The notes: generated by a model from the letters alone, not told the origin. Numbered from the stretch's first letter, positions 8,369 to 19,351 are shown. The stretch is 64,000 nt of DNA from Pirellula sp. (GCA_013822735.1 PNKZ01000013.1:62001-126000); one strand, 5' to 3'. A program made the numbers and translations.

Positions 8369-9121
8369 TTATCTTCGGTTTGTCCAAACGGCCGAACCGT
8401 ATTTTGTCGATGCTTGCACTCCTGCAAGCTTCAGATCGTCCGGCGAATACTCGCCATAACTCTCCAAAGGGGAAAGCTGCGAACGCCAAATGTGAATCCA
8501 AACCTCGGCCAGTGTCGTCGGCGTCAGGCGCGAGATCGCTTGCGTATCGACCAAGTCGATGACTCCCGGCAATTCCGGCGCGGCGGCGCTGCGCCCTAAA
8601 AGCACACTCCCGTGCTGAAGTATCGCTCCTCGCCGCCGGCGTTGCGCGCTACCGCAAATTTTATAGCGATCGAGCAAGACGTCTCCCACGGCCCTGCGCT
8701 GAAAGCACAAGAACGGCTCCCCGGCGAGTTGCACCAACGCCGCCTCGTTCAATCGGGCTTCAACGCCGAACTCGGCAAGGGCCTCAAGCAGCGTGCCGTG
8801 CACGTTGCGATAAAGCGTTTCGGCATCGGCCGCCAAAGGATGCGCCGTCGGCAAGCTAATGGAATACGTCAACTCATGGTCGTGCACGATCGCGCCGCCG
8901 CCGCTGGAGCGACGCACCATCGGGCACGCATTGCTTGCGGCATGTGTCTCGCGATCAGCGGCGTTTTGGAAATAGCCGAGCGAAAGCGTGGCGGGGGACC
9001 ATCGGTAGAAACGCAGCGTCGCCAAGTTCGCCTCCGCCGCGCGCTCCATCAGCATCTCGTCGACGCCCATATTCCAAGCGCCTGCGGCCGGCGGATCGAG
9101 AATCAATTGAAGCGGTTGCAT
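8369..9121 (-). CDS. LplA/LipM-like lipoate ligase or octanoyltransferase
   Basis: 250 aa from the ATG at 9121 (MQPLQLILDPPAAGAWNMGV). It has the cofactor transferase signature RRSSGGGAIVHD (70-81) and the lysine region KICGSAQRR (Lys154), followed by ILQHGS. It lacks the C-terminal accessory domain of E. coli LplA. A cysteine (Cys139, in PFLCFQRR) sits just before the lysine segment, the place of the catalytic cysteine in Bacillus-type LipM octanoyltransferases, so LipM-like activity is at least as likely as ATP-dependent ligation. Last gene in the glycine cleavage operon, where GcvH needs lipoyl attachment at Lys64. That context strongly supports GcvH as substrate. Confidence 0.82.
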   Translation of the reverse strand: MQPLQLILDPPAAGAWNMGVDEMLMERAAEANLATLRFYRWSPATLSLGYFQNAADRETHAASNACPMVRRSSGGGAIVHDHELTYSISLPTAHPLAADAETLYRNVHGTLLEALAEFGVEARLNEAALVQLAGEPFLCFQRRAVGDVLLDRYKICGSAQRRRRGAILQHGSVLLGRSAAAPELPGVIDLVDTQAISRLTPTTLAEVWIHIWRSQLSPLESYGEYSPDDLKLAGVQASTKYGSAVWTNRR

Positions 9122-9159
9122 ACCGTAAACGCGGTGAAGTCTAAAGGTCGAGAGCGACG

Positions 9160-10233
9160 CTAATCGGCTCGCCGCGCACGAGCACGGAAGGCGCAGTACT
9201 GCAAATAACCGACGGCAACCACAATCCAAATCGTCAGCAGACACGCCACGAGCGTCAAGACGCCGTCGACGCCGTCGCACCATAGCGACGTTCGCGCCAA
9301 GCCGGGCAGTTCGGAAACTTTCGGAAGATTGGTCTGCAGAAGCAACTCGGTCGGCGTCGCCTGGAGCGCACGAAAAATTGTTCGTTCGACGTAGATGCGA
9401 TAAACGCCGACCGGCAATTCTACCAGGATGATTACCCACCATGCCGCCAAGACCAGATTGCTCGGAAACGCCGTGAGCGATCGCGAGGCCGTCTCTTCGC
9501 TACGATGAACGATCTCGCGCATCACCTGATACGGCTTCCACAAGTTGCCGATGGGCATGAAATACCACCCGATACCGGCCCACGGCGTGAACCGCATGCG
9601 TCCGTCGCGGAGCACCGATAAGTTGCGTGACGCGAAGAATTGCCAGGCCAAATAGGTCGCACAAAGTCCGAGGCCGAGAACGGCTTGCAACACTTCGACC
9701 GCGCCGGAATTTCGGGCTTGGTTCTCCGCGACGATTTCCCGAAGCGACTCGACTGTACCGTCGAACTGATTGATCATCGCAGACACTTCGGCGAGGTACT
9801 GCACGGACGATGCAACCCCCAGACCAAGCAACGCCGCCGCAACGAGAGACCAGGTCATTACGCTCGAAGCTTCGGCAATATACGGTGCGTCGAAAGCAAC
9901 GCGAGCCTTCGTGGAAATCTCCGCCGCCATCGGCGGGGCGCTTGCGGTCGGTTTCGCCGCCGTCGCAGGCGGAGTAACTTCTGCCGCCGCCGGTTTCACG
10001 CTTCGCGTGTGACTTCTCGGGCGCAAGATCTTGGGCCGCTCCGGAGGCTGGAAGGCTTCCCAAAACTGTCCGGCATGCGTCCAAAGGGTGCCGTCTTGCG
10101 ACACCTTGGTCGACGGCGTAAGACGTCCCGACTTCACGAACGCCTGCATTTCGGCGATCTCGTGCGGTCCGGTGGTCACGCCGCGGGCTCGCACATAGTA
10201 CGTCGGCTTCAATCCGTCGCTTGGCTCGCTCAT
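9160..10233 (-). CDS. GYF_2 + DUF4328 membrane protein, second copy
   Basis: 357 aa from the ATG at 10233 (MSEPSDGLKPTYYVRARGVT), which overlaps the upstream stop as ATGA. Residues about 10-60 form a GYF_2-type domain (YYVRARGVTTGPHEIAEMQA, then WTHAGQFWEAF). After a Pro/Ala linker come several hydrophobic segments and the DUF4328 signature around FTPWAGIGWYFMPIGNLWKP. The fold is shared with the gene just upstream (10230-11300), so the pair is a tandem duplication. The frame stays open upstream to 10470 but that part is not protein-like. Function unknown; position between gcvPB and the lipoyl enzyme suggests co-expression, not necessarily a shared role. Confidence 0.8.
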   Translation of the reverse strand: MSEPSDGLKPTYYVRARGVTTGPHEIAEMQAFVKSGRLTPSTKVSQDGTLWTHAGQFWEAFQPPERPKILRPRSHTRSVKPAAAEVTPPATAAKPTASAPPMAAEISTKARVAFDAPYIAEASSVMTWSLVAAALLGLGVASSVQYLAEVSAMINQFDGTVESLREIVAENQARNSGAVEVLQAVLGLGLCATYLAWQFFASRNLSVLRDGRMRFTPWAGIGWYFMPIGNLWKPYQVMREIVHRSEETASRSLTAFPSNLVLAAWWVIILVELPVGVYRIYVERTIFRALQATPTELLLQTNLPKVSELPGLARTSLWCDGVDGVLTLVACLLTIWIVVAVGYLQYCAFRARARRAD

Positions 10234-11300
10234 CCCATCTCCACGCGCGTGCGCAAGCGCGCCGCAAACATGACGAAGAGCGCCAGACCGATTCCCCAGG
10301 CCGCAAGCTCGACGAAGAACAGCACGGGCACGGCTTGAAAGTACGATTGCATCACGTCGTACATGAATTGCTCCAGCGGTCGTGCCCCTTTCTTCATCAC
10401 CACTCGAGCCAAACCCGGGACGTTGTGGCGCAGCAGGTACGTACGACATCCGGCGGACGCCAGCAACCATACGTTACAGACCGCGATGCCGTACCACCAC
10501 AGCGGAATAAGTAGAGTTCCGCTCGGCCGCCGCGTGCCGCGCGTCGTCCAATCGGAACTCTTCCAAAGCTTCTGCAACACGAGGGCAGGCATAACCAAGT
10601 TAGCCAATGGAATGTAAAACCAGCCGCAAGCCCAACCAGGCGCCGGCGGAGCCGGAGTGATGTTTCGCAACGCGAGATCGCGGGCCGCGAAGTAGGCCCA
10701 AATCGACACGGCGATGACCGCCGCACCTTCCACGAATAGCAACGGTCCGCCTGCAGCTTCCATGAGTTCCGGAATGCCGCTGGATCGAATGAGCTCGATA
10801 CCGCCGGGCAACCTGACGATGACACCGATGGCCAACGCACCCGCCATGTACGACAACACGATTCCGATAAGCCCGATCACGACCCGCCCCGGCCAAGCGG
10901 TAAAAACCTTCGCCTCCGGGTCGACCGTTTCCGCCGTCATGGCGACACCCGGCGGTACGTTATGTACCGGAGTCGCCGCATATGCAGCCTGAGGCACACG
11001 TTGAGCGTGGACAGGCTGTGCTTGCATGGGCTGCGCTCCCTGCGCAACGACGCGCCCTTGCGGTGCGCTAGCCGCGGCAACGGGCGCTGCGTGCATCGGA
11101 GCGGCGGCCTGCTGCGTCGGAAAGGCGGCTTGCCCGAGCAGCTGCTGCCAAATCGTCGCTGCCGGAAACCACTGCCGGCCGTCGTACGAAAGCACGTGTT
11201 GCGGCGTCACCTGCCCGCTCCGCACGCCTGCCTGCACGTGCGCGAAGTCGTACGGCCCGTACACCTGATTCTGCGCGGCGATGTAGATCTGTGGGCCCAC
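10230..11300 (-). CDS. GYF_2 + DUF4328 membrane protein, first copy
   Basis: 356 aa from a GTG at 11300, which has GGAAAGG eight bases upstream; an ATG further up (around 11373) is in frame but overlaps less convincing sequence. Residues about 3-55 are a GYF_2 domain (IYIAAQNQVYGPYDFAHVQA, QWFPAATIWQQLL). A Pro/Ala/Gln-rich linker follows, then transmembrane segments (VVIGLIGIVLSYMAGALAIG) and the DUF4328 core (APGWACGWFYIPLANLVMPA). Starts about 98 bases after gcvPB. Probably an inner-membrane protein with the GYF domain in the cytoplasm. Confidence 0.78.
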   Translation of the reverse strand: MGPQIYIAAQNQVYGPYDFAHVQAGVRSGQVTPQHVLSYDGRQWFPAATIWQQLLGQAAFPTQQAAAPMHAAPVAAASAPQGRVVAQGAQPMQAQPVHAQRVPQAAYAATPVHNVPPGVAMTAETVDPEAKVFTAWPGRVVIGLIGIVLSYMAGALAIGVIVRLPGGIELIRSSGIPELMEAAGGPLLFVEGAAVIAVSIWAYFAARDLALRNITPAPPAPGWACGWFYIPLANLVMPALVLQKLWKSSDWTTRGTRRPSGTLLIPLWWYGIAVCNVWLLASAGCRTYLLRHNVPGLARVVMKKGARPLEQFMYDVMQSYFQAVPVLFFVELAAWGIGLALFVMFAARLRTRVEMG

Positions 11301-11398
11301 AAAACGAACCTTTCCGAGTGTTAAAACGCTCGAATTAGTTCTACTCGCCAGGGCTATGAGCTTCCACGGCATTTTTGGCCGGCCGTGATGCCAAGCTA

Positions 11399-12845
<1,447 letters not shown>

Positions 12846-12853
<8 letters not shown>

Positions 12854-14231
12854 GATGATTGGCGAGTTCGGCGGTAAGGCCCGCGGGAGAAGAAGTGAGA
12901 ACGGAGGCGAGGCCTTCGATTTCGGCGCGGGTTCGCTTTTCCGTGACGCAGACCAAGAAGCAGTCGGCAAGCTCCGGATACCAGCGTCCCAGCGCGATGC
13001 CGGCGAAGTATCCTTCCTGCTCGGCGTCGGCGAGTAGCTGCTCGACAGCACCGGCGTTGTCGCGGACGACAAATTCCTTGAACGTCGGCGCTGCAAAGGC
13101 CGACGAGAAGCGCGTGCCGGTCGAAAGCAGAGAGCGGGCGTAGTGCGATTTGCGAGCGCAAAGCTCAGCCGTTTCGCGTAGACCGTGCGGCCCGAGCAGC
13201 GAGAGATAGATCGTGGCCCGCAGCGCGAAGAGTCCTTGGTTCGTGCAGATGTTACTGGTCGCCTTTTCACGGCGAATGTGTTGCTCGCGCGTTTGCAAAG
13301 TGAGCACCCAGCAGCGCTTGCCGCGGCGATCGACGGTTTGCCCGGCGATGCGCCCCGGCATCCGGCGAACGAACTCGCTCTTGCAGGCGATGATGCCGAG
13401 ATACGGCCCGCCGTAGTGCAGCGGATTGCCGAGCGATTGCCCTTCGGCGGTGACGATGTCCGCCCCGTACTCCGATGGCTTCTTCAAAATGCCGAGGCTT
13501 ATCGGATCGACGGACACCACGAACATTGCGCCGGCCTCATGTGCCGCCATGCCGATCGCTTCGACGTCTTCCAAGCAGCCGAAGAAGTTCGGCTGCTGCA
13601 CAAGAACGCACGCCGTTTGATCGTTGCAGGCCGCGGCCACTTCCGCGGCGGATACCGTGCCGTCGAGCGCGCCGACGGTGACGAGTTCGACACCTAAGCA
13701 AGCCAAATAGGTCTGCAGCGTCTGGCGATACTCCGGATGCACACTGCCGGCGACCACGACACGGCCGCGCCGTCCCGTGGCTTCCAAGCACATCAAGGCC
13801 GCTTCCGTCGCGGCGGTCGCGCCGTCGTACAAGCTGGCGTTGGCCACATCCATGCCGGTGAGCCGGGTGATGAACGTCTGATATTCAAACGTTACCGTCA
13901 GATTCCCTTGGCTTACTTCCGGCTGATACGGCGTGTACGACGTGAAGAACTCCCCGCGCGACGCCAAGGCGTCGACCGCCGCCGGGATGAAATGGTCGTA
14001 CGCTCCGCCGCCGAGAAAACAGGGACGCGACGAACAGGCGGTATTCTTCGCCGCCAGGCTTTGCATCTGCGCCGTGAGTTCCAGCTCGCTCATCGCGGGC
14101 GGGATTTCCAGCTCGCGATGGAGTCGAGCTTCATCCGGTACGAGTTGCGCAAAGAGCTCGTCGATCGAACCGACGCCGATCGACTCGAGCATCGCCCGCT
14201 GATCTTCGGGAGTATTGAACAAATAGCTCAT
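12846..14231 (-). CDS. gcvPA: Glycine dehydrogenase (decarboxylating) subunit 1
   Basis: 461 aa from the ATG at 14231 (MSYLFNTPEDQRAMLESIGV), with AAGGA just upstream; the gcvH stop is 7 bases before the start. Family segments: FLGGGAYDHFIPAAVDAL, FFTSYTPYQPEVSQG, YDGATAATEAALM. Forms the P-protein heterodimer with GcvPB. A split P-protein is typical of Gram-positives, thermophiles and planctomycetes. Confidence 0.95.
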
Positions 14232-14238
14232 AAGGTCC

Positions 14239-14631
14239 TTAGTGCTGTTCTTCCGCACATTGCTTCTGGTAATCGCCGTAGCTCAGCAATTCGCCGAGTC
14301 CCGCTTCGTCGGCGAGTTTGATCTTCACGAGCCAGCCTTCGCCGTAAGGGTCGCTCTTGAGCTTGTCGAGGTGGTCGGCCAGTTCGCCGTGCGAGGCGGT
14401 TATTTCGCCGCTGACAGGGCTATAGATGTCGCTCACCGCTTTCACCGATTCGATCTCGCCGAACGATTGGCCCGGCGAAACCTTTACGCCGACCTTCGGG
14501 AGTTCGACGTAGACCAAGTCGGTGAGCGCTTCCAGCGCGAATGCCGAAAGCCCGACGGTTGCGGTCTTCGTCGCCGGATCCAAGTGGAGCCACTCGTGCG
14601 TTTTGGCAAACTTAAGTTGTTCGGGTTGCAT
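14239..14631 (-). CDS. gcvH: Glycine cleavage system H protein
   Basis: 130 aa. The lipoyl-lysine site is present: GEIESVKAVSDIYSP, Lys64. Both ends match the family (THEWLHLD at the start, GYGEGWLVKI-like segment near 95-103). Its ATG has no clear Shine-Dalgarno site; instead an imperfect hairpin repeat fills the 100-base gap after gcvT, which could affect translation. Carries the aminomethyl intermediate between P and T proteins. Confidence 0.96.
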   Translation of the reverse strand: MQPEQLKFAKTHEWLHLDPATKTATVGLSAFALEALTDLVYVELPKVGVKVSPGQSFGEIESVKAVSDIYSPVSGEITASHGELADHLDKLKSDPYGEGWLVKIKLADEAGLGELLSYGDYQKQCAEEQH

Positions 14632-14634
14632 GGT

Positions 14635-14740
14635 AGTAGCTAGTTGCTAGAAGCTGGTTGCTAGTGGGTGTGGACAAATACGACGCGTTGCGATGCGAAC
14701 CTTGTACTTACTAGCTACTAGCCTCTAGCTACTAGCTACT
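14635..14740. repeat. Imperfect inverted repeat between gcvT and gcvH
   Basis: Arms at 14635-14664 and about 14707-14740 are built of TAGCTAG/CTACTAG units; 22 of 26 core positions pair. The gcvT stop codon (14732-14734) lies inside one arm. It looks like a small inserted repeat or an mRNA hairpin within the operon. Confidence 0.6.
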
Positions 14741-15889
14741 CTTCTTATAAAACGGCAGCGGCACCACGCGGCACGGCTCGGCTTTGCCGCGAATATCAAC
14801 GGCCAACTCCGTCCCCACGGCCGCGAACTCAGGCTCGACGTAGGCCATGGCGATCGGGCAATTGAGCGTCGGCGAAAACGTGCCGCTGGTGACGGCCCCG
14901 CAATTGCGAGCCCCGCTGACGACTCCGTACCCTTCGCGCGGCACGCGTTTGCCGTCGAGCGTGAGACCGACACGCTGCGGCTGGTTGTCGTTGGCCGCGG
15001 CCGCCGCAAGCGCCGAGCGTCCGACAAACTCACGCCCGTCGAGATTCACGGCGAACTTCAGCCCCGCCTCGATCGGATTGATCTGCTCGTTGAGCTCATG
15101 CCCGTAGAGCGGCATGGCCGCTTCGAGACGTAGCGTATCGCGCGCTCCGAGTCCGCAAGCGATCACACCCTCGCTCGAACCTGCGGCCAACAAGTATTCC
15201 CAGATCGCCTGCACGTCGCGGTTCGGCACGATGATTTCCCAACCGTCTTCGCCCGTGTAACCGGTCCGGCTGACGACGCCGTCGATGCGGTTATGCGGGA
15301 GCGCAAACTGTGCAAATGCCGACGTGTAGTACTTCATCGGCCCCAGTTGCAAGTCGACGATCGGCTGCAGCAAAGCCCGCGATTTAGGGCCTTGAAACGC
15401 GATCATCGCAAAGACCGTCGTGAGGTCTTCCATCAGAACGCCCGGAAAATCGTCCAACCGCGGCTGGAGCCAGTGGAAAATCTTTTCACGGTTGCTCGCG
15501 TTGACGACAAGGCTGAATCGGCGGCCTCCGCCGTCGTACGGGGCGCAGTACACGAGCACGTCGTCGAGAATACCGCCGTCTTCGTTGCAGACGAGCGAGT
15601 ACCGCACTTGTCCGGCCTTCATGTCGGTCACGCGGCGCGTCAAAACCGAGTCGAGAAACGCGGCGATGAGCGAACCATCTTCGTCGAGATGGTTAAAGCG
15701 AAAACGTCCCATATGCGAGACGTCGAAGAGGCCCGCGGCGGTGCGGACGGCGGTATGTTCGGCGGCGATCGAGCCGTATTGCACGGGCATCGACCAGCCT
15801 GCAAAGTCGACGAGCCGACCGCCATGCGCTGCATGCCAAGCGTGTAGCGGGGTCTGCGCCAGGGGGGCCGTCGAAGCTGCTTCCGTCAT
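14732..15889 (-). CDS. gcvT: Glycine cleavage system aminomethyltransferase (T protein)
   Basis: 385 aa from the ATG at 15889, with GAGGAAG at the right spacing; the frame open to 16009 is not protein-like. Family segments: HGGRLVDFAGWSMPVQYGSI, GLFDVSHMGRFRF, SRTGYTGEDGWEI, and GLGARDTLRLEAAMPLYGHE. It releases ammonia and makes methylene-tetrahydrofolate from aminomethyl-GcvH. First gene of the operon. I looked for a glycine riboswitch in the 280 bases upstream and found none. Confidence 0.96.
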   Translation of the reverse strand: MTEAASTAPLAQTPLHAWHAAHGGRLVDFAGWSMPVQYGSIAAEHTAVRTAAGLFDVSHMGRFRFNHLDEDGSLIAAFLDSVLTRRVTDMKAGQVRYSLVCNEDGGILDDVLVYCAPYDGGGRRFSLVVNASNREKIFHWLQPRLDDFPGVLMEDLTTVFAMIAFQGPKSRALLQPIVDLQLGPMKYYTSAFAQFALPHNRIDGVVSRTGYTGEDGWEIIVPNRDVQAIWEYLLAAGSSEGVIACGLGARDTLRLEAAMPLYGHELNEQINPIEAGLKFAVNLDGREFVGRSALAAAAANDNQPQRVGLTLDGKRVPREGYGVVSGARNCGAVTSGTFSPTLNCPIAMAYVEPEFAAVGTELAVDIRGKAEPCRVVPLPFYKKSS

Positions 15890-15964
15890 CGAATCTTCCT
15901 CAAGCCGTCGAACCGAAGACCTAATCCGCCTTACGTCGCTACAGACCTTCAGCCTGCGGCGGCA

Positions 15965-15979
15965 CGAGCTTAAAGCTCG
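15965..15979. repeat. Short palindrome upstream of gcvT
   Basis: CGAGCTTAAAGCTCG, a 7-bp inverted repeat with one central base, inside a GC-rich stretch (15948-15985). It could be an operator or a small dispersed repeat; nothing in the window decides. Confidence 0.35.
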
Positions 15980-16167
15980 CCCTGTTTCCGAACATGCGAA
16001 GTGCGCCAACGAGGAAAACTTCCCCGTCTAAGCCCGCCGGGCGTACGCAAACCGCCGAGATGCCAAAGAGTGAAAGCCGTCTAAAGATCGACGACCGTCA
16101 AACTGTCGCTATTCTATCCGCTGTCGCGCGGGTTTCCAGGGTGGAAATTGCCGCGAGTTTTCCCCGA

Positions 16168-18813
16168 TTACTTCTTGCGCTTGCGGCGACGACCACCTTC
16201 ATCGCGTTGCTTCGATGGACGCTGCTGGGGGCCCGTCGCGCCGCGCGACCTTCCGAGGCGATCGACCAAGCGAAAGTCGAGCTCGCGCTTATCCACGTCG
16301 ACGCGCACGACTTCCACGCGAATGCGATCACCAAGTTTGAACGCGTTTCCCGCACGGCGACCCGTCAGGCTGTGCGAAGCCCGATCGTAGTGGTAGTAGT
16401 CGTCCGACAAGGCCGACACGCGAATCATTCCTTCGGCCGGAAACTCCACGCCTTGCGCGAAGAGTCCGAATTCTTCCACGCCGGTCACCACGGCATCCAG
16501 CGATTCGCCGATCCGTTCGGTTAAATACATCAGTAACTTGACCTTCGTCAGCTCGCGCTCGGCCGCTTCGGCCCGACGTTCGCGATCGCTGCAATGTTCG
16601 CCTAGCGACGCGAGTTCGTCGAAATCGTTGCGCGGCTTTTTGTGCTTGATTAGCGCGTCAAACAGTCGATGGATCGTAAGGTCCGGGTAGCGGCGAATCG
16701 GCGACGTGAAATGGCAGTAGCAATCGGCCGCCAGGGCATAATGCCCCTCTTCGTTCGGTGCATAGCGGGCCCGTTGCAAGCTCCGCAACAAGGCATAGTT
16801 GATCGCCTGTTCCTCCGGCCGGCCGGCGACTTCTTTCAATAATCGCTGCAACTCGAAACGGCTTTCGAGCCCTTCGTTGGTGAGGCCGAGCGAGGAGACG
16901 AACGATTCCAACAACTTCAGCTTCTTCGGATCGGGCGCTTCGTGGATGCGCCGGAGAAAATGCCATTCGTGCTCGGCGATGGTCTCCGCGACGGCGATAT
17001 TCGCCGCCAACATGAATTCTTCGATTACCTGATGACTCTCGGTGTTCTCGACACGATGCGCGCCGACAACCCGGCCGTTCTTATCGAGATCGACCTTTAC
17101 TTCCCGCATCGTGAGTTCCAGGGCTCCCTTCTCGATGCGGCGAGCACGGAGCGTCATGGCGAGTGCGTGCATGTTGCCGACCAAGTCGAAAACTTCGGGG
17201 GCGAGCTTCGCGCGCCACGCCGGTCGATCGGCCAAGTATTCGTCGACCTCTTCGTACGTGAAGCGACGTTTGCTGCGAATCGCCGCGTTCTTCAGCTCGA
17301 CGTGCGTGCGTACGCCCTCGGGCGTGAACTCCAGGAACGCCGTCTTCACGTAGCGCACGCGATCCGGTTGCAGGCTTGCGAGCCCGTTCGAAATGACCTC
17401 GGGCAGCATCGGAATGACGCGATCAGGCAAGTAGACGCTCGTCGCGCGTTCGCGGGCTTCGCGATCCAGCGGCGATTTCGCGCGGACAAAATGCGCGACG
17501 TCGGCGATATGCACGCCGAGCCGCCAGTGGCCGTTTTCGAGCTTCTCCAGGCTGATCGCGTCGTCGAAGTCGCGGGCATCCACGGGGTCGATCGTCACGA
17601 CGGTCGCTTCCGTGAAATCGAGCCGGTCGCCGAGTTCGTTTTCTTGAAATGCATCGGCTTGAGCGCGAGCATCTTCCACGACGTCGTCGGGGAAACCTTC
17701 CGGCAGATCAAACTCGCGAATGATCGAGAGCGTATCGATGCCCGGCTCGCCGCGCTTGCCGAGCACTTCGGTGATGACCCCTTCGCCGCTTTGCCAATAC
17801 GTGGGAAAGCGGACCATTTCGAAGACGACCTTATCGTCTTGCTGCGCGTTCTTCGCGCCGGGGTCGCCGACCGCGATCGCTTGCTTAAACACGGTGCCGT
17901 CGACTTGCACGAACGCGCCGCCGCCCGATTCGAAGTAGGTACCGACGAACTGGTGCGTCTGGCGCTCGATCACTTCCACAATCCGGCCTTGCTGGTTCTT
18001 GCCGCGATAGCGCTCGCCGGAAAGTTTCACTCGAACCGTGTCGCCGGTGGCGGCGTCGGCCGCGTCGTCGGCCAGCACGAAAATGTCGCCGGCGCGATCG
18101 TTTCCTTTCGTGCTCAACGGACGCACGAACCCGAAGCCGGCCTGATGTCGGCGAAAGGTGCCGACGACGCCGGGGAGGGGCTTGCCTGCTTGTTCGGCCA
18201 AGCGATCGGCGCGGCCGGTCGGCTTTTTGCCTTCGGTTTCACGCTTCGCGGATTTCTCGCGCCGTACCGAGCTTTCTCGCGGCGCATCCGCCGGGGCAGG
18301 GGACCGCTTGCCGCTTTCGCCGGAACCTCCCTGTTCGTCAGCCGCAACGTTCTCCACCGGCAGCCGATTCGCCTCCGGCGCTTTCGTCACATCGTCGGCC
18401 TCTTCCGCTTCCAGATCATCCAACGTCGGCAGCGCTTCCAAGTAGCGTTGCTCGCGGGGCGACTGCGGAATCACTTTTGGCGGCGGCGCCGAGGCCGGGC
18501 CGATCAAATGGTTGGCCCCGTAAACGACTAGCCCGCGTTTGACGAGCTTTTTCACCAGCCGGCGCATTTCGCGCGTTTCGACTTCCGATAGGCCGAGCTT
18601 CTTCGCGACGACGCGCGGCTTCACCGGCCGGTAGTTCGGGTTCTGCAAATGCGCGAGCAAGCGATGCTCCAGCGCCGCGACGTCGGCAAAGCCTCCGCCG
18701 CTCGTTTCATCGTCGGCCGCGTCGTTTCCAACGTCTTCGCCGCCGACTTGATCATCCAAGTTTTCGTTTTCCAACGAATCATCCATTTCCGACATTCTGT
18801 TCTCTTCTTCCAT
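16168..18813 (-). CDS. rnr: Ribonuclease R
   Basis: 881 aa. An acidic N-terminal tail (about 1-40, rich in Glu/Asp) precedes a winged-helix segment (about 45-105, VVAKKLGLSEVETREMRRLV). A charged linker (about 110-215) follows, then cold-shock-type OB domains (RHQAGFGFVRPL). The RNB catalytic domain begins near 400 with TIDPVDARDFDDAISLE (408-423), holding the metal-binding aspartates. An S1 domain lies near 765-850 (VVTGVEEFGLFAQGVEFPAE) and a basic tail (RRRKRKK) ends it. It degrades structured RNA 3' to 5'. Start at 18813 or 18795; the second has AGAAGAG in front. The acidic extension is longer than in E. coli RNase R. Confidence 0.95.
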   Translation of the reverse strand: MEEENRMSEMDDSLENENLDDQVGGEDVGNDAADDETSGGGFADVAALEHRLLAHLQNPNYRPVKPRVVAKKLGLSEVETREMRRLVKKLVKRGLVVYGANHLIGPASAPPPKVIPQSPREQRYLEALPTLDDLEAEEADDVTKAPEANRLPVENVAADEQGGSGESGKRSPAPADAPRESSVRREKSAKRETEGKKPTGRADRLAEQAGKPLPGVVGTFRRHQAGFGFVRPLSTKGNDRAGDIFVLADDAADAATGDTVRVKLSGERYRGKNQQGRIVEVIERQTHQFVGTYFESGGGAFVQVDGTVFKQAIAVGDPGAKNAQQDDKVVFEMVRFPTYWQSGEGVITEVLGKRGEPGIDTLSIIREFDLPEGFPDDVVEDARAQADAFQENELGDRLDFTEATVVTIDPVDARDFDDAISLEKLENGHWRLGVHIADVAHFVRAKSPLDREARERATSVYLPDRVIPMLPEVISNGLASLQPDRVRYVKTAFLEFTPEGVRTHVELKNAAIRSKRRFTYEEVDEYLADRPAWRAKLAPEVFDLVGNMHALAMTLRARRIEKGALELTMREVKVDLDKNGRVVGAHRVENTESHQVIEEFMLAANIAVAETIAEHEWHFLRRIHEAPDPKKLKLLESFVSSLGLTNEGLESRFELQRLLKEVAGRPEEQAINYALLRSLQRARYAPNEEGHYALAADCYCHFTSPIRRYPDLTIHRLFDALIKHKKPRNDFDELASLGEHCSDRERRAEAAERELTKVKLLMYLTERIGESLDAVVTGVEEFGLFAQGVEFPAEGMIRVSALSDDYYHYDRASHSLTGRRAGNAFKLGDRIRVEVVRVDVDKRELDFRLVDRLGRSRGATGPQQRPSKQRDEGGRRRKRKK

Positions 18814-19351
18814 TCCAAACTTTGTTTTTCTTCCGACCGACTGAGCCGGTCGCGTTTGCGACGGCGAACTGCCGTGCTGACTTCAATCGCTGTTCGGCGA
18901 CGTAAGTCGCGCCGTCGCAGCGTTCCGCCGGAGGCACTTACGTCGACCTGACTATTTTCCACTGCGCAGATAACTTCGATTATCTGCGCACCCCTTGTGG
19001 GTTTGGGGGTTGTGCGCAGATAACCCGAACTTATCTGCGCAATTGTTTTGGTTTGCTCGACGTAAGTCGCGCTTCCGCGATCGAGTCGCCGAACGACTTA
19101 CGGCGCACGGCCGGGCCGACCTGATTGCCCTGAAGCGCGGCCCGGACATCGTCGGGTCCGAGAATCCGTACTATTCTACCAGATGAGGTCCGGCAGATTT
19201 GGCCGGCCCAAAACGGGCCTGAACGCCGCTTGACCACATCTTCCGCAACATGGTCGCGAAAATCGCCCCAACAGCGTCGAATCATTGGTTTTCGCCAGTT
19301 AGACGGCGAAGAACGACCTGCTCGTCGGCGGACCGTTGCGACAATTCTACG
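18814..19351. other. Palindrome-rich intergenic region
   Basis: No gene. It holds three sets of inverted repeats: CGACGTAAGT/ACTTACGTCG at 18898-18907 and 18936-18945, two identical TGCGCAGATAA hairpins (listed separately), and CGTAAGTCG/CGACTTACG at 19061-19069 and 19094-19102. The outer pairs share the core of the CGTAAGTCG unit, so the region looks like a cluster of REP-type elements. Confidence 0.65.
18963..19041. repeat. Tandem 11-bp perfect hairpins (TGCGCAGATAA)
   Basis: Two hairpins with the same arms: 18963-18973/18980-18990 (loop cttcga) and 19013-19023/19031-19041 (loop cccgaac). They are separated by a G/T-rich spacer. On the minus strand they follow the end of the HD-nuclease gene by over 300 bases and precede rnr; there is no poly-T behind either one in that direction. 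Confidence 0.75.

Noticed and set aside
15890..16167. Glycine riboswitch upstream of gcvT
   Set aside because: No pair of glycine aptamer cores or typical conserved segments could be found on the minus strand.
17000..18531. Plus-strand 529-codon frame opposite rnr
   Set aside because: Antisense shadow of rnr, whose RNB and S1 motifs are intact on the minus strand.
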